DNA of 64,000 nucleotides from Candidatus Butyricimonas faecavium (lineage in GTDB: Bacteria; Bacteroidota; Bacteroidia; Bacteroidales; Marinifilaceae). The notes below the pieces were generated by a model. It searched no databases and was not told the DNA's origin. It saw nothing but the letters and a program-made list of their open reading frames with translations. Within the stretch, counting starts at the first letter, position 1, and each line of letters starts with the position of its first letter. Made by a program: the position numbers and the translations under genes. Shown in pieces: positions 9,635-17,936 of this stretch. Location of the stretch: NCBI GenBank assembly GCA_944321125.1, contig CALUKD010000004.1, positions 62,001 to 126,000 of the forward strand, given 5' to 3'.

Positions 9635-11224
9635 ATGAAAAGAGTATTACTATCGGCGGTAGCGTTGCTAATCGCCTGTTTAAGTTGGGAAAATGCTGAT
9701 GCTCAACGGAAACCCCGTGAGGTACAGGAACAAGCGATTAAGTACCAGCGTTTGATGCAAATGATTGATGCCGCTTACGTGGATACCGTGGATTTGAAAA
9801 AATTGACGGAAGATGCTATCGTGAAGGTTTTGGCGGATCTCGATCCGCATTCCGTGTATATTTCCAGAGAAGAGGTTGAGGAGGCTAATGAACCGTTGGA
9901 CGGGGGCTTTTTCGGGATTGGAATTCAGTTTAATGTGCTTAACGATACTTTGTTGGTCGTGGATGTGGTTGCCGGAGGACCGTCCGAGCAAGTGGGATTG
10001 TTGGCTGGTGACCGGATTATCGCCGTTGATGGGGAGAATATTGCCGGGATTGGGATTAGCAACACGGATGTTCGGAAGCGGTTGAAAGGCGAGAAGGGGT
10101 CTGTCGTGAGGGTAAAGGTGAAGAGAGGCAGCGAGATCATTGATTTTAATATCACGCGTGACATGATTCCGATTTATAGCGTTGATGCTTCTTACATGAT
10201 CGATAAGAATATCGGATATATCAAGATTGCTCGTTTTGCCGCGACAACGGTGGAAGAGTTCGAGAAGGCCGTGAAGGAGTTGAAGGCTCAAGGGATGAAA
10301 GACCTGATTATTGACCTACAAGGGAATGGGGGCGGTTACATGGGTGCTGCCATCGGTTTGGCCGATCATTTGTTGGACGGGGAGAAATTGATCGTGTACA
10401 CGGATAGTCCTGCTTTCGGGCGTATGGGTGAATCGTCCACTCCAGCCGGATTGTTTCAAGATGGGCGGGTAGTCGTGTTGATTGACGGAAATTCGGCTTC
10501 TGCCAGTGAGATCGTGTCAGGTGCGGTGCAGGATTGGGACCGCGGGTTAATCGTGGGGCGTCGTTCTTTCGGTAAGGGACTTGTGCAACGGCAATTCCCG
10601 TTGACGGACGGTTCTATGGTTCGTCTTACGGTGTCGCATTATTTTACACCATCGGGACGGTGTATCCAGAAGCCTTACAAGGGGAAGGATTATCAAGCTG
10701 AGGTGTTCGAACGGTATAACAGTGGCGAGATGTTCAGTGCTGATAGCATCGAGCTGACGGATTCTACAAAATATTACACGAAGAAGGATCATCGTTTGGT
10801 TTATGGTGGGGGTGGTATCATTCCCGACGTGTTTGTACCGATCGATACGGGGATCAATTATAGTTATTTTAATCGTTTGTTGGCAAAGGGCGTGATCAAT
10901 GAATACGTGTTGAATTACGTGGACAAGAACCGGGAGTCGCTTCAAAAGAAATACCCGAAGTTTGAGACTTTCCGGAAGGATTTCCAAGTGACCAATGATA
11001 TGGTCGATGAAATCGTGAAAAGTGGCGAGAAGCAAGGCGTGAAGAAGGACGAGAAACTTTTTACCCCGGTTGTGCCGGAAATCAAGTTGTTCGTGAAGTC
11101 GTTGATCGCCCGTGATCTTTGGAACATGAACGAGTTGTACCGAATTTCTAACGAGGAGAATAAGATATTGAAGGCTGCCGTGAAAGCATTGCATGACGGG
11201 ACGTATGGAAAGATTATCAAGTAA
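9635..11224 (+). CDS. S41-family carboxy-terminal processing protease (CtpA/Prc type)
   Basis: An exported serine protease that trims or degrades periplasmic proteins from their C-terminus. A signal peptide (first about 23 residues, ending ENADA) precedes an N-terminal helical part, a PDZ domain at about residues 90-170 (GGFFGIGIQF, GLLAGDRIIAVDG) and the S41 catalytic core. The Ser-Lys dyad is visible as GNSASASEI (Ser289) and SFGKGLVQ (Lys314), 25 residues apart as in Prc. The tail of about 150 residues is longer than in minimal CtpA but common in Bacteroidetes. The gene is monocistronic, and its stop codon lies inside a hairpin. Confidence 0.93.
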   Translation: MKRVLLSAVALLIACLSWENADAQRKPREVQEQAIKYQRLMQMIDAAYVDTVDLKKLTEDAIVKVLADLDPHSVYISREEVEEANEPLDGGFFGIGIQFNVLNDTLLVVDVVAGGPSEQVGLLAGDRIIAVDGENIAGIGISNTDVRKRLKGEKGSVVRVKVKRGSEIIDFNITRDMIPIYSVDASYMIDKNIGYIKIARFAATTVEEFEKAVKELKAQGMKDLIIDLQGNGGGYMGAAIGLADHLLDGEKLIVYTDSPAFGRMGESSTPAGLFQDGRVVVLIDGNSASASEIVSGAVQDWDRGLIVGRRSFGKGLVQRQFPLTDGSMVRLTVSHYFTPSGRCIQKPYKGKDYQAEVFERYNSGEMFSADSIELTDSTKYYTKKDHRLVYGGGGIIPDVFVPIDTGINYSYFNRLLAKGVINEYVLNYVDKNRESLQKKYPKFETFRKDFQVTNDMVDEIVKSGEKQGVKKDEKLFTPVVPEIKLFVKSLIARDLWNMNELYRISNEENKILKAAVKALHDGTYGKIIK

Positions 11225-11243
11225 CGTCCCGTTACTTGATAAT
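11196..11243 (+). terminator. Two overlapping alternative hairpins at the ctpA 3' end
   Basis: A perfect 14-bp stem ATTATCAAGTAACG (11213-11226) / CGTTACTTGATAAT (11230-11243) spans the stop codon. A second perfect 9-bp stem ACGGGACGT (11196-11204) / ACGTCCCGT (11224-11232) uses part of the same bases, so the two cannot form together. No long T run follows; the site is probably a terminator or an mRNA 3'-end stabiliser. Confidence 0.6.
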
Positions 11244-11510
11244 TTAAAAACTAAAAGCTAAAAGTTGAAAGAACCTGGAATTTGTAACCTGTGGGTTTGT
11301 AACTCGCCTTTGGCGTGATTTGTAACTAAATTAAAAAAAATGTTTTTTGATTCATGTTTTTGGTCCGTTTTTTGTTGCGAGTGTTTATTGATGTTAACGG
11401 TTCTGGTGTGTGCAGGGTATTTCAATCTGTAACTTGTAATTTGTTAACTTGTAATCGAACTGGAAAACGAGTTTTTCAGTTCTACCATAATTAACCTTAA
11501 ATTTAGTGGA
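11225..11510. repeat. Intergenic region with degenerate word repeats
   Basis: No gene is visible. It holds two repeat families: an aactaaaagctaaaagttgaaag type at about 11246-11270, and gtaac-type words (ttgtaacctgtgggtttgtaac; gtaacttgtaatttgttaac) at about 11281-11330 and 11428-11455. The stretch GTAACTCGCCTTTGGCG at 11298-11314 recurs in inverse orientation near 24935-24955. Confidence 0.55.
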
Positions 11511-12122
11511 ATGAAGAAGTTTTTCTTAGTGGTGCTTGCTATGGTCATATTAGGTAGCGTGCAGGCCCAAACAGCGTTTAAAAACAAAGTGGAAGGTTTA
11601 ACCGGAACAGAGTTCTATTTTGGTCCGAAGTTCGGGTTTAACGTGGCAAGTATTAGTGATGGTCTAAACAAGAGTAAGTTTAGTTTCCATCTGGGAGCTT
11701 TTGCCGAGTTCAAGTTTAATGATCTTTTTGGTTTACAAACGGAATTGATTTATTCTCGTCAGGGAGATAAGGAAAAATCCGGAGGAGTGAAGACATGGGC
11801 TCGTGTGAATTATTTGAATATTCCTGTTTTGGCTAAATTCTATGTTTGGGAAGGGATTAGTGTTGATCTCGGACCGCAATTGGGTTTTGCTTTGAATGGT
11901 AAGAGTAAAACAAAATCCGGTGATACGGAAGTAAAAACGGATATAGACCATTTGAACACGGTGGATTTGAGTTTTGCTATGGGATTGTCTTACGATTTCA
12001 ATATGGGATTGGTCATTTCTGCCCGTTACAATTTGGGATTGACGAATGTGATTGAGAAAGATAAATTCGGTGGTAATAACCAGAACCGGGTGTTCCAGTT
12101 ATCAGCCGGTTGGAAATTCTAG
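11511..12122 (+). CDS. Outer-membrane beta-barrel protein (PorT/OmpW-like)
   Basis: A small outer-membrane protein of 203 residues. A signal peptide ending at VQAQ is followed by alternating amphipathic beta strands (FYFGPKFGFNVASI, FKFNDLFGLQTELIYSRQG, LNIPVLAKFY, DLGPQLGFALNG, LSFAMGLSYDF, ISARYNLGL) and the barrel ends with an aromatic C-terminus, WKF. This is the pattern of the PorT/outer-membrane beta-barrel family of Bacteroidetes. The substrate or partner is unknown. It is transcribed alone and followed by a terminator at 12191-12224. Confidence 0.82.
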   Translation: MKKFFLVVLAMVILGSVQAQTAFKNKVEGLTGTEFYFGPKFGFNVASISDGLNKSKFSFHLGAFAEFKFNDLFGLQTELIYSRQGDKEKSGGVKTWARVNYLNIPVLAKFYVWEGISVDLGPQLGFALNGKSKTKSGDTEVKTDIDHLNTVDLSFAMGLSYDFNMGLVISARYNLGLTNVIEKDKFGGNNQNRVFQLSAGWKF

Positions 12123-12190
12123 TGGTTGTCTTTGAAATATAGTAACTTATCAATGTCACGATGTGAGATTGGTAAGTTGTACTGAAAAGG

Positions 12191-12224
12191 AGGTTGTCTA
12201 TTTACTTTTAGACAACCTTTTTTT
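12191..12224 (+). terminator. Rho-independent terminator of the beta-barrel gene
   Basis: A perfect 10-bp stem AGGTTGTCTA (12191-12200) / TAGACAACCT (12209-12218) with loop TTTACTTT and a T run. Loop and most of the stem are identical to the hairpin at 969-996; the single stem change is compensated on the other arm. Confidence 0.85.
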
Positions 12225-12233
12225 CATTTTGGA

Positions 12234-12353
12234 AGGTTGTTTAAAAAGTGCTTAGCTGTAAGACGCTGATTTACGAAGATAAGGGAGCGTTAAAGTACGT
12301 GACCTAATTTTTGGGAAGCAGGAATACGGCAGATGAATACTTTTTGGACACCT
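12234..12353. repeat. Hairpin repeat, copy 2 (long interior)
   Basis: The arm AGGTTGTTTAAAAAGT (12234-12249) and the arm ACTTTTTGGACACCT (12339-12353) are the same words as at 1016-1060, but here they enclose about 89 nt instead of 14. Conserved ends with a variable interior suggest a small mobile or deletion-derived inverted-repeat element rather than a simple terminator. Confidence 0.5.
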
Positions 12354-12576
12354 TCTTTTTTGTCGTGTATTTATGGTGTTGTTATTTGAGAATTGTTAAT
12401 ACGTTTGATTTTGAGGTTTATAGCTTGGTTTAAGCATGAATTTAGGATTTGTTTCAAATATTATTTAACGAAGGTTTATAGAGATTCTCCAAAACGACGT
12501 TTGACAAGTCGGACACCGCAAGTAGTAATTCTAGTTTAATAATTGATTACAAACAAATTAAACCTTATAAAACTTT

Positions 12577-12607
12577 TTTGGTTATTAAAAGAAAATACCT
12601 ACATTTG
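12577..12607 (+). promoter_or_regulatory. Strong Bacteroidetes promoter for the small-RNA candidate
   Basis: TTTG (12577-12580), a 19-nt spacer and TACATTTG (12600-12607) give an exact match to the consensus at both boxes. No plus-strand open reading frame of credible quality follows. Confidence 0.7.
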
Positions 12608-12612
12608 TAATA

Positions 12613-12727
12613 TCAAAAAAGGTTCGTTTAACGAATCAAAAAATGATAGTGTAAAGTGGTTGTCAGACCCGTAAAAGTGGGGACTGGTTGCAGGGACTGT
12701 CTAAACTATATTTAGACAGTCCTTTTG
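12613..12727 (+). ncRNA. Candidate small non-coding RNA of about 115 nt
   Basis: Transcription from the promoter at 12577-12607 would start near 12613 and stop at the hairpin GGACTGTCTAAA (12694-12705) / TTTAGACAGTCC (12711-12722) plus TTTT. Inside lie a small palindrome (ttcgtttaacgaa, about 12624) and a CAGACCC / GGGGACTG pairing. There is no good start codon with a sustained frame. It does not contain the conserved SRP-RNA loop, and I recognise no known family. The queF gene converges on it from the other strand. Confidence 0.5.
12694..12726 (+). terminator. Terminator of the small-RNA candidate
   Basis: A perfect 12-bp stem with a 5-nt loop CTATA, followed by TTTT on the plus strand. The minus strand lacks a T run after the stem, so it serves plus-strand transcription rather than queF. 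Confidence 0.75.
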
Positions 12728-13603
12728 CTATTGTCTTAATAATTTTCGGGTTAATATTTGCGGGGCGTGTAGATATTCCGGGAGATAGCCTGCTTTGTTG
12801 GCCCGGGAGGGGCAGATATCAATACCCCCGCGTCGGGTGTAGAGACAGGATACGGCAAGGATTTCCGGATGGAAAAGATCCCACAAGCGTTTGTAGGTCA
12901 TTTCACATATCTCTTCGTGGAAATGGTTCTCGTTTCGCAGGGAGACGATGTATTTCAAGAGAGAAGTATGATCCGGCAGGCGATTGGCTTGCATGTGGAT
13001 GTAAATGCTTCCCCAATCGGGTTGTTTCGTGATCTTGCAATTGCTTCGTAACAGGTGACTGCATACTTTGATTTCCCCACTTCCAGTTGTCTGGCTTTCA
13101 AGTAATGTCGGGTTTTCACTGTATTCGGTGAAGGTTTCCCGTTCTATGCCGGGCGTGGTTTCCAACAACGTGTAATCTTGAAAGTCGAAATACGGTTTTT
13201 CGGGAGCTTGTTGGAAAAACGTGGCTTCTATATGGGTTTGCAGTATTTGTTCGAGGTCCGATTTCACCGTTTGGAGGTATGTTTTTATACCGGAGGGAAT
13301 GTCTTCCCCGAGACGGGTCATGTTCAAAGAGTTCAAGTATAGTTTCAGCGATTTGCTTTCCACTATACACGGGCTGTTAGCCGGGTAAACCAGTTTTAAA
13401 ACTCCGCATACGGGTAAACCGTTTTGGGTTAAGAATCCGGCTTCGTAAGCATGCCAAGTGTCGTACCCTTGGAACAGTTCTTCCGGGGCGTGAATATCGT
13501 AAATTTCCCGGTTCAAGTTACGCGGAACTGGAACGAGAATTGACGGGCAATAATCGGTCGGGTAAGCGACTTGTTGTCCGAGGACTTTGGCTTCAATACT
13601 CAT
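12728..13603 (-). CDS. queF: NADPH-dependent 7-cyano-7-deazaguanine reductase
   Basis: QueF reduces the nitrile preQ0 to preQ1 in queuosine biosynthesis. At 291 residues this is the long bimodular (E. coli-like) type. The substrate motif ESKSLKLYLNS is at about 82-92; the nucleophilic Cys189 in SHLLRSNCKIT and the acid Asp196 in QPDWGS match the positions of the E. coli enzyme. The FHEEICE segment provides the NADPH/substrate side. Only 2 nt separate it from the ABC exporter gene upstream, so the two are probably co-transcribed. No preQ1 riboswitch can be seen, which fits its place as a second gene. Confidence 0.96.
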   Translation of the reverse strand: MSIEAKVLGQQVAYPTDYCPSILVPVPRNLNREIYDIHAPEELFQGYDTWHAYEAGFLTQNGLPVCGVLKLVYPANSPCIVESKSLKLYLNSLNMTRLGEDIPSGIKTYLQTVKSDLEQILQTHIEATFFQQAPEKPYFDFQDYTLLETTPGIERETFTEYSENPTLLESQTTGSGEIKVCSHLLRSNCKITKQPDWGSIYIHMQANRLPDHTSLLKYIVSLRNENHFHEEICEMTYKRLWDLFHPEILAVSCLYTRRGGIDICPSRANKAGYLPEYLHAPQILTRKLLRQ

Positions 13604-13605
13604 GG

Positions 13606-15429
13606 TCAGAAGTTTTGCATATTGTATAATTTCGTGTAGATACCATCCAAAGCCAGCAGTTCTTCATGGCGTCCCCGTTCTACTATTTTACCCTCGTGGA
13701 AAACACAGATCATGTCAGCGTTACGGATCGTAGAGAGGCGATGGGCCACGACGATGGAGGTTCGGTTTTTCATCAGGTTATCAAGGGCTTCCTGCACGAG
13801 TTTTTCCGACTCGGTGTCAAGTGCCGAAGTGGCCTCGTCGAGAATCATGATAGGGGGGTTTTTTAATACGGCACGGGCGATGCTCAAGCGTTGACGTTGT
13901 CCCCCGCTTAACTTGCCCCCACGGTCTCCGATACAGGTGTCATATCCTTTTTCGGTTTGCATGATGAATTCGTGGGCGTTGGCAATCCGGGCTGCCCGTT
14001 CTACGTCTTCCCGGGTGGCTGATTCCACGCCGAAGGCGATGTTATTAAAGATTGTATCGTTGAAGAGGATCGGGTCTTGGTTCACGTTACCCATAAGTTC
14101 CCGTAAGCCATGTAACGATACGTCCTTGATGTTAATACCGTCGATTAGAATTTCACCTTTGATCACGTCGTAGAAACGGGGAAGGAGGTCGACAAAGGTA
14201 CTTTTCCCGGAGCCGGATTGTCCGACGAGGGCAACGGTTTGTCCTTTTGCTATTTTGATATTTACGTCCTTTAAGACGATGCGGTCCGGACGGTAAGCGA
14301 AGCTTACGTTACGGTATTCAATCTCTTTGTTGAATCCGTTTAACGGTTTCGGTTGTTCGGGTTCCAATATGGTTGACTCGGCATTTAATATCTGGTCAAT
14401 ACGGTCCATGGCGGCAGATCCTTTCTGGATGCTGTATAATGCCGTGGAGAATTGTTTTGCCGGGTTGATGATCGAGTAGAAGAGGGCGATGTAGGCAATA
14501 AAGCTGGAGGCATCCATGAGCGGAGTATGTCCAAGGATAAGAAGACCACCGAACCATACAACGATCACCACGACAATGGTTCCGAGGAATTCGCTCATCG
14601 GGTGGGCGAGTGAACGACGCCACATTAGACGGTTCATGATTTGGCGGTATTGTTCATTATGAGTGGTAAAGAGTTTATCCATTTTATCCTCGGCGTTAAA
14701 TGCCTTGATCACGCGGAGTCCGGAAAGGGTTTCCTCGATGTTGGATAGGATTTCACCCATTTTGTCCTGGCCTTCTTTGGAGCGTTTTTTCAGGGTCTTT
14801 CCTACCTTACCGATCAATGTTCCCATGATGGGTAATAATACCAATACAAATACGGTTAATTGCCAACTCATGAAGATCATGCCGGAGAGGTAGATCAAGA
14901 TGATGATGGGGTTTTGGAAAAACATTTCCAACGAGTTCATGATGGAGTTCTCTACTTCTTGCACGTCACCCGTGGTCCGGGCGATAATGTCACCCTTGCG
15001 TTCTTCAGAGAAGAAGGGGAGGGGTAGAGATAATATCTTTTGATATATTTTCCTGCGGATATCTCGCACGACACCATTCCGGATAAACACGATTTCGTAG
15101 GAGGCGAGGTAGGAGAATCCGGTTTTGAATAAAGCGGCTAATACGAAGAAACCACCGGCGAATAGTAGGGTGGTTGATGCGGAAAAATATTGTTTCGATA
15201 GCGTAACGTAATAGTTGAAGTTCGTCATCAAGCTCTCCTTGTTTAGTTCGAAGGGAACGGGTTCTGTTACTTCTTCCGTCACGTTGAAAAGGATGTTTAG
15301 CACGGGTACAAGTAGCACAAACGAAATAGAGCCAAAAGCGGCGGAAAGAATATTATAGAATATATTTTTCCCAAGTCTGGATTTGTAGGGAGGGATGAAT
15401 CTCTTCAGAATTTGTATAAAGTCACGCAT
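13606..15429 (-). CDS. MsbA-like ABC exporter (fused membrane and ATPase domains)
   Basis: A half-transporter of 607 residues. An N-terminal six-helix exporter domain (about 20-330, including the EERKGDIIARTTGDVQEVE coupling segment) is joined to an ATP-binding domain with Walker A LVGQSGSGKST, signature LSGGQRQR, Walker B IMILDEAT and H-loop VAHRLST. It should work as a homodimer in the inner membrane. MsbA-type lipid flippase and multidrug or peptide exporter are both possible; the sequence alone does not decide. It is followed 2 nt later by queF, with no obvious functional link. Confidence 0.88.
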   Translation of the reverse strand: MRDFIQILKRFIPPYKSRLGKNIFYNILSAAFGSISFVLLVPVLNILFNVTEEVTEPVPFELNKESLMTNFNYYVTLSKQYFSASTTLLFAGGFFVLAALFKTGFSYLASYEIVFIRNGVVRDIRRKIYQKILSLPLPFFSEERKGDIIARTTGDVQEVENSIMNSLEMFFQNPIIILIYLSGMIFMSWQLTVFVLVLLPIMGTLIGKVGKTLKKRSKEGQDKMGEILSNIEETLSGLRVIKAFNAEDKMDKLFTTHNEQYRQIMNRLMWRRSLAHPMSEFLGTIVVVIVVWFGGLLILGHTPLMDASSFIAYIALFYSIINPAKQFSTALYSIQKGSAAMDRIDQILNAESTILEPEQPKPLNGFNKEIEYRNVSFAYRPDRIVLKDVNIKIAKGQTVALVGQSGSGKSTFVDLLPRFYDVIKGEILIDGINIKDVSLHGLRELMGNVNQDPILFNDTIFNNIAFGVESATREDVERAARIANAHEFIMQTEKGYDTCIGDRGGKLSGGQRQRLSIARAVLKNPPIMILDEATSALDTESEKLVQEALDNLMKNRTSIVVAHRLSTIRNADMICVFHEGKIVERGRHEELLALDGIYTKLYNMQNF

Positions 15430-15519
15430 TGAGGGGAATTTTGAATTTAAAATTTAGAATTTGGAATGGAGGATTGAAATATGAATATTCTCATTCTCAA
15501 TTCTCCATTTTCAATTGTT
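15430..15519. repeat. Intergenic degenerate word repeats
   Basis: The gap is almost entirely repeat words: gaatttaaaatttagaatttggaatgg at about 15441-15467, and attctcattctcaattctccattttcaattg at about 15485-15515. The second word occurs in inverse form at 2699-2721 and in short form at about 5890. Confidence 0.55.
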
Positions 15520-16860
15520 TTATAGTTTCCCCGTGTAGTTTGACGGGCTGATTTGTTTTAGTTGTTCTTTCAGCTCGGCAGATACGTCAAGGGTGTCGAT
15601 GAACTCGGCGATGGAATCTTGAGTTACCTTACTGTTAGTACGGGTAAGGGCTTTCAATGCCTCGTACGGGTTGGGGTAAGCCTCGCGGCGGAGTATGGTT
15701 TGGATAGCCTCGGCAACCACGGCCCAGTTATCTTCGAGGTCTGCTTCTATAGCTGGTTTGTTGATGATCAGTTTATTCAATCCTTTCAGCGTGGATTTGA
15801 AGGCGATGATCGTGTGAGCTAAAGGTACTCCGATGTTACGTAAAACGGTGGAATCCGTGAGGTCACGTTGCAGGCGGGAGATCGGCAGTTTATTGCTAAG
15901 GTGGTCAAGCACGGCATTTGCTATTCCTAGGTTTCCTTCCGAGTTTTCGAAATCGATCGGGTTTACTTTGTGGGGCATGGCCGATGAACCAACCTCTCCG
16001 GCTTTGATTTTTTGTTTGAAGTAGGTCATGGAGATATACGTCCAAAAGTCACGATCCAAGTCCAGCACAATGTTATTAATACGGCGCAGGTTGTCGAACA
16101 CGGCGGCAAAGTTGTCGTAGTTGGATATTTGGGTGGTGTATTGTTCCCGTTCTATTTTCAGTTTTTCGGTGAGAAACTTGTTGGCGAATGCCGTCCAGTC
16201 GATTTCCGGATAGGCTACGTTGTGAGCGTTGAAGTTTCCGGTGGCACCGCCGAACTTACCGGAACAGGCTACTTTTTTCAGTAATTCCAGTTGTTTGGTC
16301 AGACGGTAAACGAATACTCGGATTTCTTTACCTAGTCGGGTTGGGGATGCCGGTTGTCCATGTGTTTTTGCCAGCATGGGTACGTCTTTCCATTCTTCGG
16401 ACAGCTCTTCGAGCTTGGCGATCAGTTCATCAATCACGGGGTAGTATACGTCGTGAATAGCATCACGGAAAGAACAGGGTACTGCCGTATTATTGATGTC
16501 TTGTGAAGTCAGTCCAAAATGGATGAATTCTTTGTATTCGTGAAGGTTCAGCGCATCGAACCGTTCTTTTATGAAGTATTCCACGGCCTTCACGTCGTGA
16601 TTGGTTACTTTCTCGATGTCTTTGATCTTTTGGGCATCCTCTATGGTAAAGTCCAAGTATATTTCTTTCAAGTTGTCAAACAGCGCATGGTCGAATCCCT
16701 GTAATTGTGGCAACGGTAACTCGCAAAGAGCGATGAAGTATTCAACCTCTACCATTACCCTGTAACGAATCAGGGCACTCTCGGAAAAGTAGTTTGCCAA
16801 GCTATCTACTTTATCCCTGTATCTGCCGTCAATCGGCGAAATTGCTGTTAATGCTTGCAT
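15520..16860 (-). CDS. purB: Adenylosuccinate lyase
   Basis: PurB catalyses two fumarate-releasing steps, SAICAR to AICAR and adenylosuccinate to AMP, in purine synthesis. The 446-residue protein belongs to the E. coli-like type, opening LTAISPIDGRYRDKV. It has the TSQDINNTA and KTHGQPASPT substrate-binding blocks and the fumarase/lyase signature GSSAMPHKVNPIDFEN. The gene is transcribed away from the EI24 gene; the region upstream contains an unusual repeat array (16925-17075). Confidence 0.97.
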   Translation of the reverse strand: MQALTAISPIDGRYRDKVDSLANYFSESALIRYRVMVEVEYFIALCELPLPQLQGFDHALFDNLKEIYLDFTIEDAQKIKDIEKVTNHDVKAVEYFIKERFDALNLHEYKEFIHFGLTSQDINNTAVPCSFRDAIHDVYYPVIDELIAKLEELSEEWKDVPMLAKTHGQPASPTRLGKEIRVFVYRLTKQLELLKKVACSGKFGGATGNFNAHNVAYPEIDWTAFANKFLTEKLKIEREQYTTQISNYDNFAAVFDNLRRINNIVLDLDRDFWTYISMTYFKQKIKAGEVGSSAMPHKVNPIDFENSEGNLGIANAVLDHLSNKLPISRLQRDLTDSTVLRNIGVPLAHTIIAFKSTLKGLNKLIINKPAIEADLEDNWAVVAEAIQTILRREAYPNPYEALKALTRTNSKVTQDSIAEFIDTLDVSAELKEQLKQISPSNYTGKL

Positions 16861-16920
16861 ATGTTATTTGTTTTTCACGTTATTGTTAAATCAAGGAACT
16901 CACTTCCTTGCGCGAAAGTA

Positions 16921-17080
16921 CAAAATAGTTCGTAAAGTTCATAAGGTCTGGAAAGTTTATAAAGTCAGTGGCCCCTAGTAGGACACTTTGTTTACGGCAG
17001 CTGGAGCTTCCGATAGTATTTGTCGGAAGGACACTCGTGATTTTGGACTTTACGAACTTTGCGAACTCTCAAGCAACGTC
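16921..17080. repeat. Inverted array of 9-bp degenerate repeats between purB and the EI24 gene
   Basis: About 16929-16965 reads as 9-mers TTCGTAAAG, TTCATAAGG, TCTGGAAAG, TTTATAAAG. About 17048-17075 reads as the inverse, CTTTACGAA, CTTTGCGAA. Between them lie a hairpin CTTCCGA / TCGGAAG and the words ACTTTG..TTACGGCA, which resemble 61064-61106 downstream of uvrA. Confidence 0.5.
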
Positions 17081-17138
17081 GTAGCCTTGATGTTTGCGAA
17101 AAAATGTTTAAATTTACAGGGATTTTAATACACGCTTT

Positions 17139-17927
17139 ATGGGTTTTGCACGGGATTTTTCGAGAGGATTACAAGCATATGGGAAAGCGATAAATTTATT
17201 GTTCTCCAATAAATTGTGGTATTTTATGCTTTTCCCAGTGGTGGTGGTTATCGCATTGTTCGTGGCTGGTAATTATGCCGTGGGGTATTTGGGTGATGGG
17301 CTTTCCGGGGTGATCGAGGCAAAAGTGACGGGGTGGATCGAGGGAATAACATGGCTGGAATGGGTGTCGGGAGTAGCTGGCTTTCTGGCAAAGTTACTGA
17401 CCCGTTTCTTGTATTATATATTGTTTATCTCGTTCGGAGGATATGTGGTAATGATGGTGATGTCACCTGTTTACTCATGGCTTTCGGAACGAACGGAGGC
17501 AATCTTGTCGGGACGGGAGTACCCGTTTAACCTGAAACAATTGATTTGGGAAATTGGGCGGGGTATTGCAATTTCGTTGCGTTGTATGATATTGCAGTTG
17601 CTCGTGACTATCGTGTTGTTTTTTGGTTCGTTTATTCCTTTGGCAGGATTGGTTATGCCTATACTTACCTTTGGAGTTGGGGCTTATTTCTACGGGTTTG
17701 CTTTCATGGATTATGCCGTGGAGAGAAAGCGTTTCCGGGTGAAGGAAAGCGTACGTTATATGCAACGTAATGCAGGAACGGTAACGGCGATCGGGACGGT
17801 GTTTGCTTTGTCGTTGATGATCCCGTGGGCGAGTATTGTGGTTTGCAGTTTTGTGTCATTGCTTTCAGTTATAGCGGGGACAGTAGTTGTAGCGGGACAG
17901 TTGAAAGAGGAAAATATTAAAAAATAA
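17139..17927 (+). CDS. EI24/CysZ-like integral membrane protein
   Basis: The protein of 262 residues has four or more hydrophobic segments (about 26-47, 88-115, 150-185 and 222-250) and belongs to the EI24 domain family. In proteobacteria a member, CysZ, imports sulfate; the Bacteroidetes proteins have not been assigned a substrate, and there is no cysteine-synthesis gene here, so I do not call it a sulfate transporter. It starts ATGGGTTTTGCACGG and ends 9 nt before the NfeD gene, suggesting an operon of two membrane proteins. Confidence 0.75.
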   Translation: MGFARDFSRGLQAYGKAINLLFSNKLWYFMLFPVVVVIALFVAGNYAVGYLGDGLSGVIEAKVTGWIEGITWLEWVSGVAGFLAKLLTRFLYYILFISFGGYVVMMVMSPVYSWLSERTEAILSGREYPFNLKQLIWEIGRGIAISLRCMILQLLVTIVLFFGSFIPLAGLVMPILTFGVGAYFYGFAFMDYAVERKRFRVKESVRYMQRNAGTVTAIGTVFALSLMIPWASIVVCSFVSLLSVIAGTVVVAGQLKEENIKK

Positions 17928-17936
17928 AAGAATTAC

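Larger units (their letters stand above)
12123..12600. other. Gene-free region with repeats and hairpins
   Basis: No coding region is visible between the beta-barrel gene and the small-RNA candidate. The region holds the terminator at 12191-12224, hairpin-repeat copy 2 at 12234-12353 and then about 220 bp of AT-rich sequence leading into a strong promoter at 12577-12607. Confidence 0.5.

Noticed and set aside
12613-12727. Signal-recognition-particle RNA or preQ1 riboswitch
   Set aside because: The conserved SRP loop (GGAAGGAAGCAG-like) is missing, and the unit is on the strand opposite queF, downstream of its stop, so it cannot be the queF leader.
12688-13032. 114-codon plus-strand frame overlapping the end of queF
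   Set aside because: It runs through the terminator hairpin and is antisense to conserved queF sequence.
17139-17927. Sulfate permease CysZ
   Set aside because: Only the EI24 fold is supported; no sulfur-assimilation genes are nearby.
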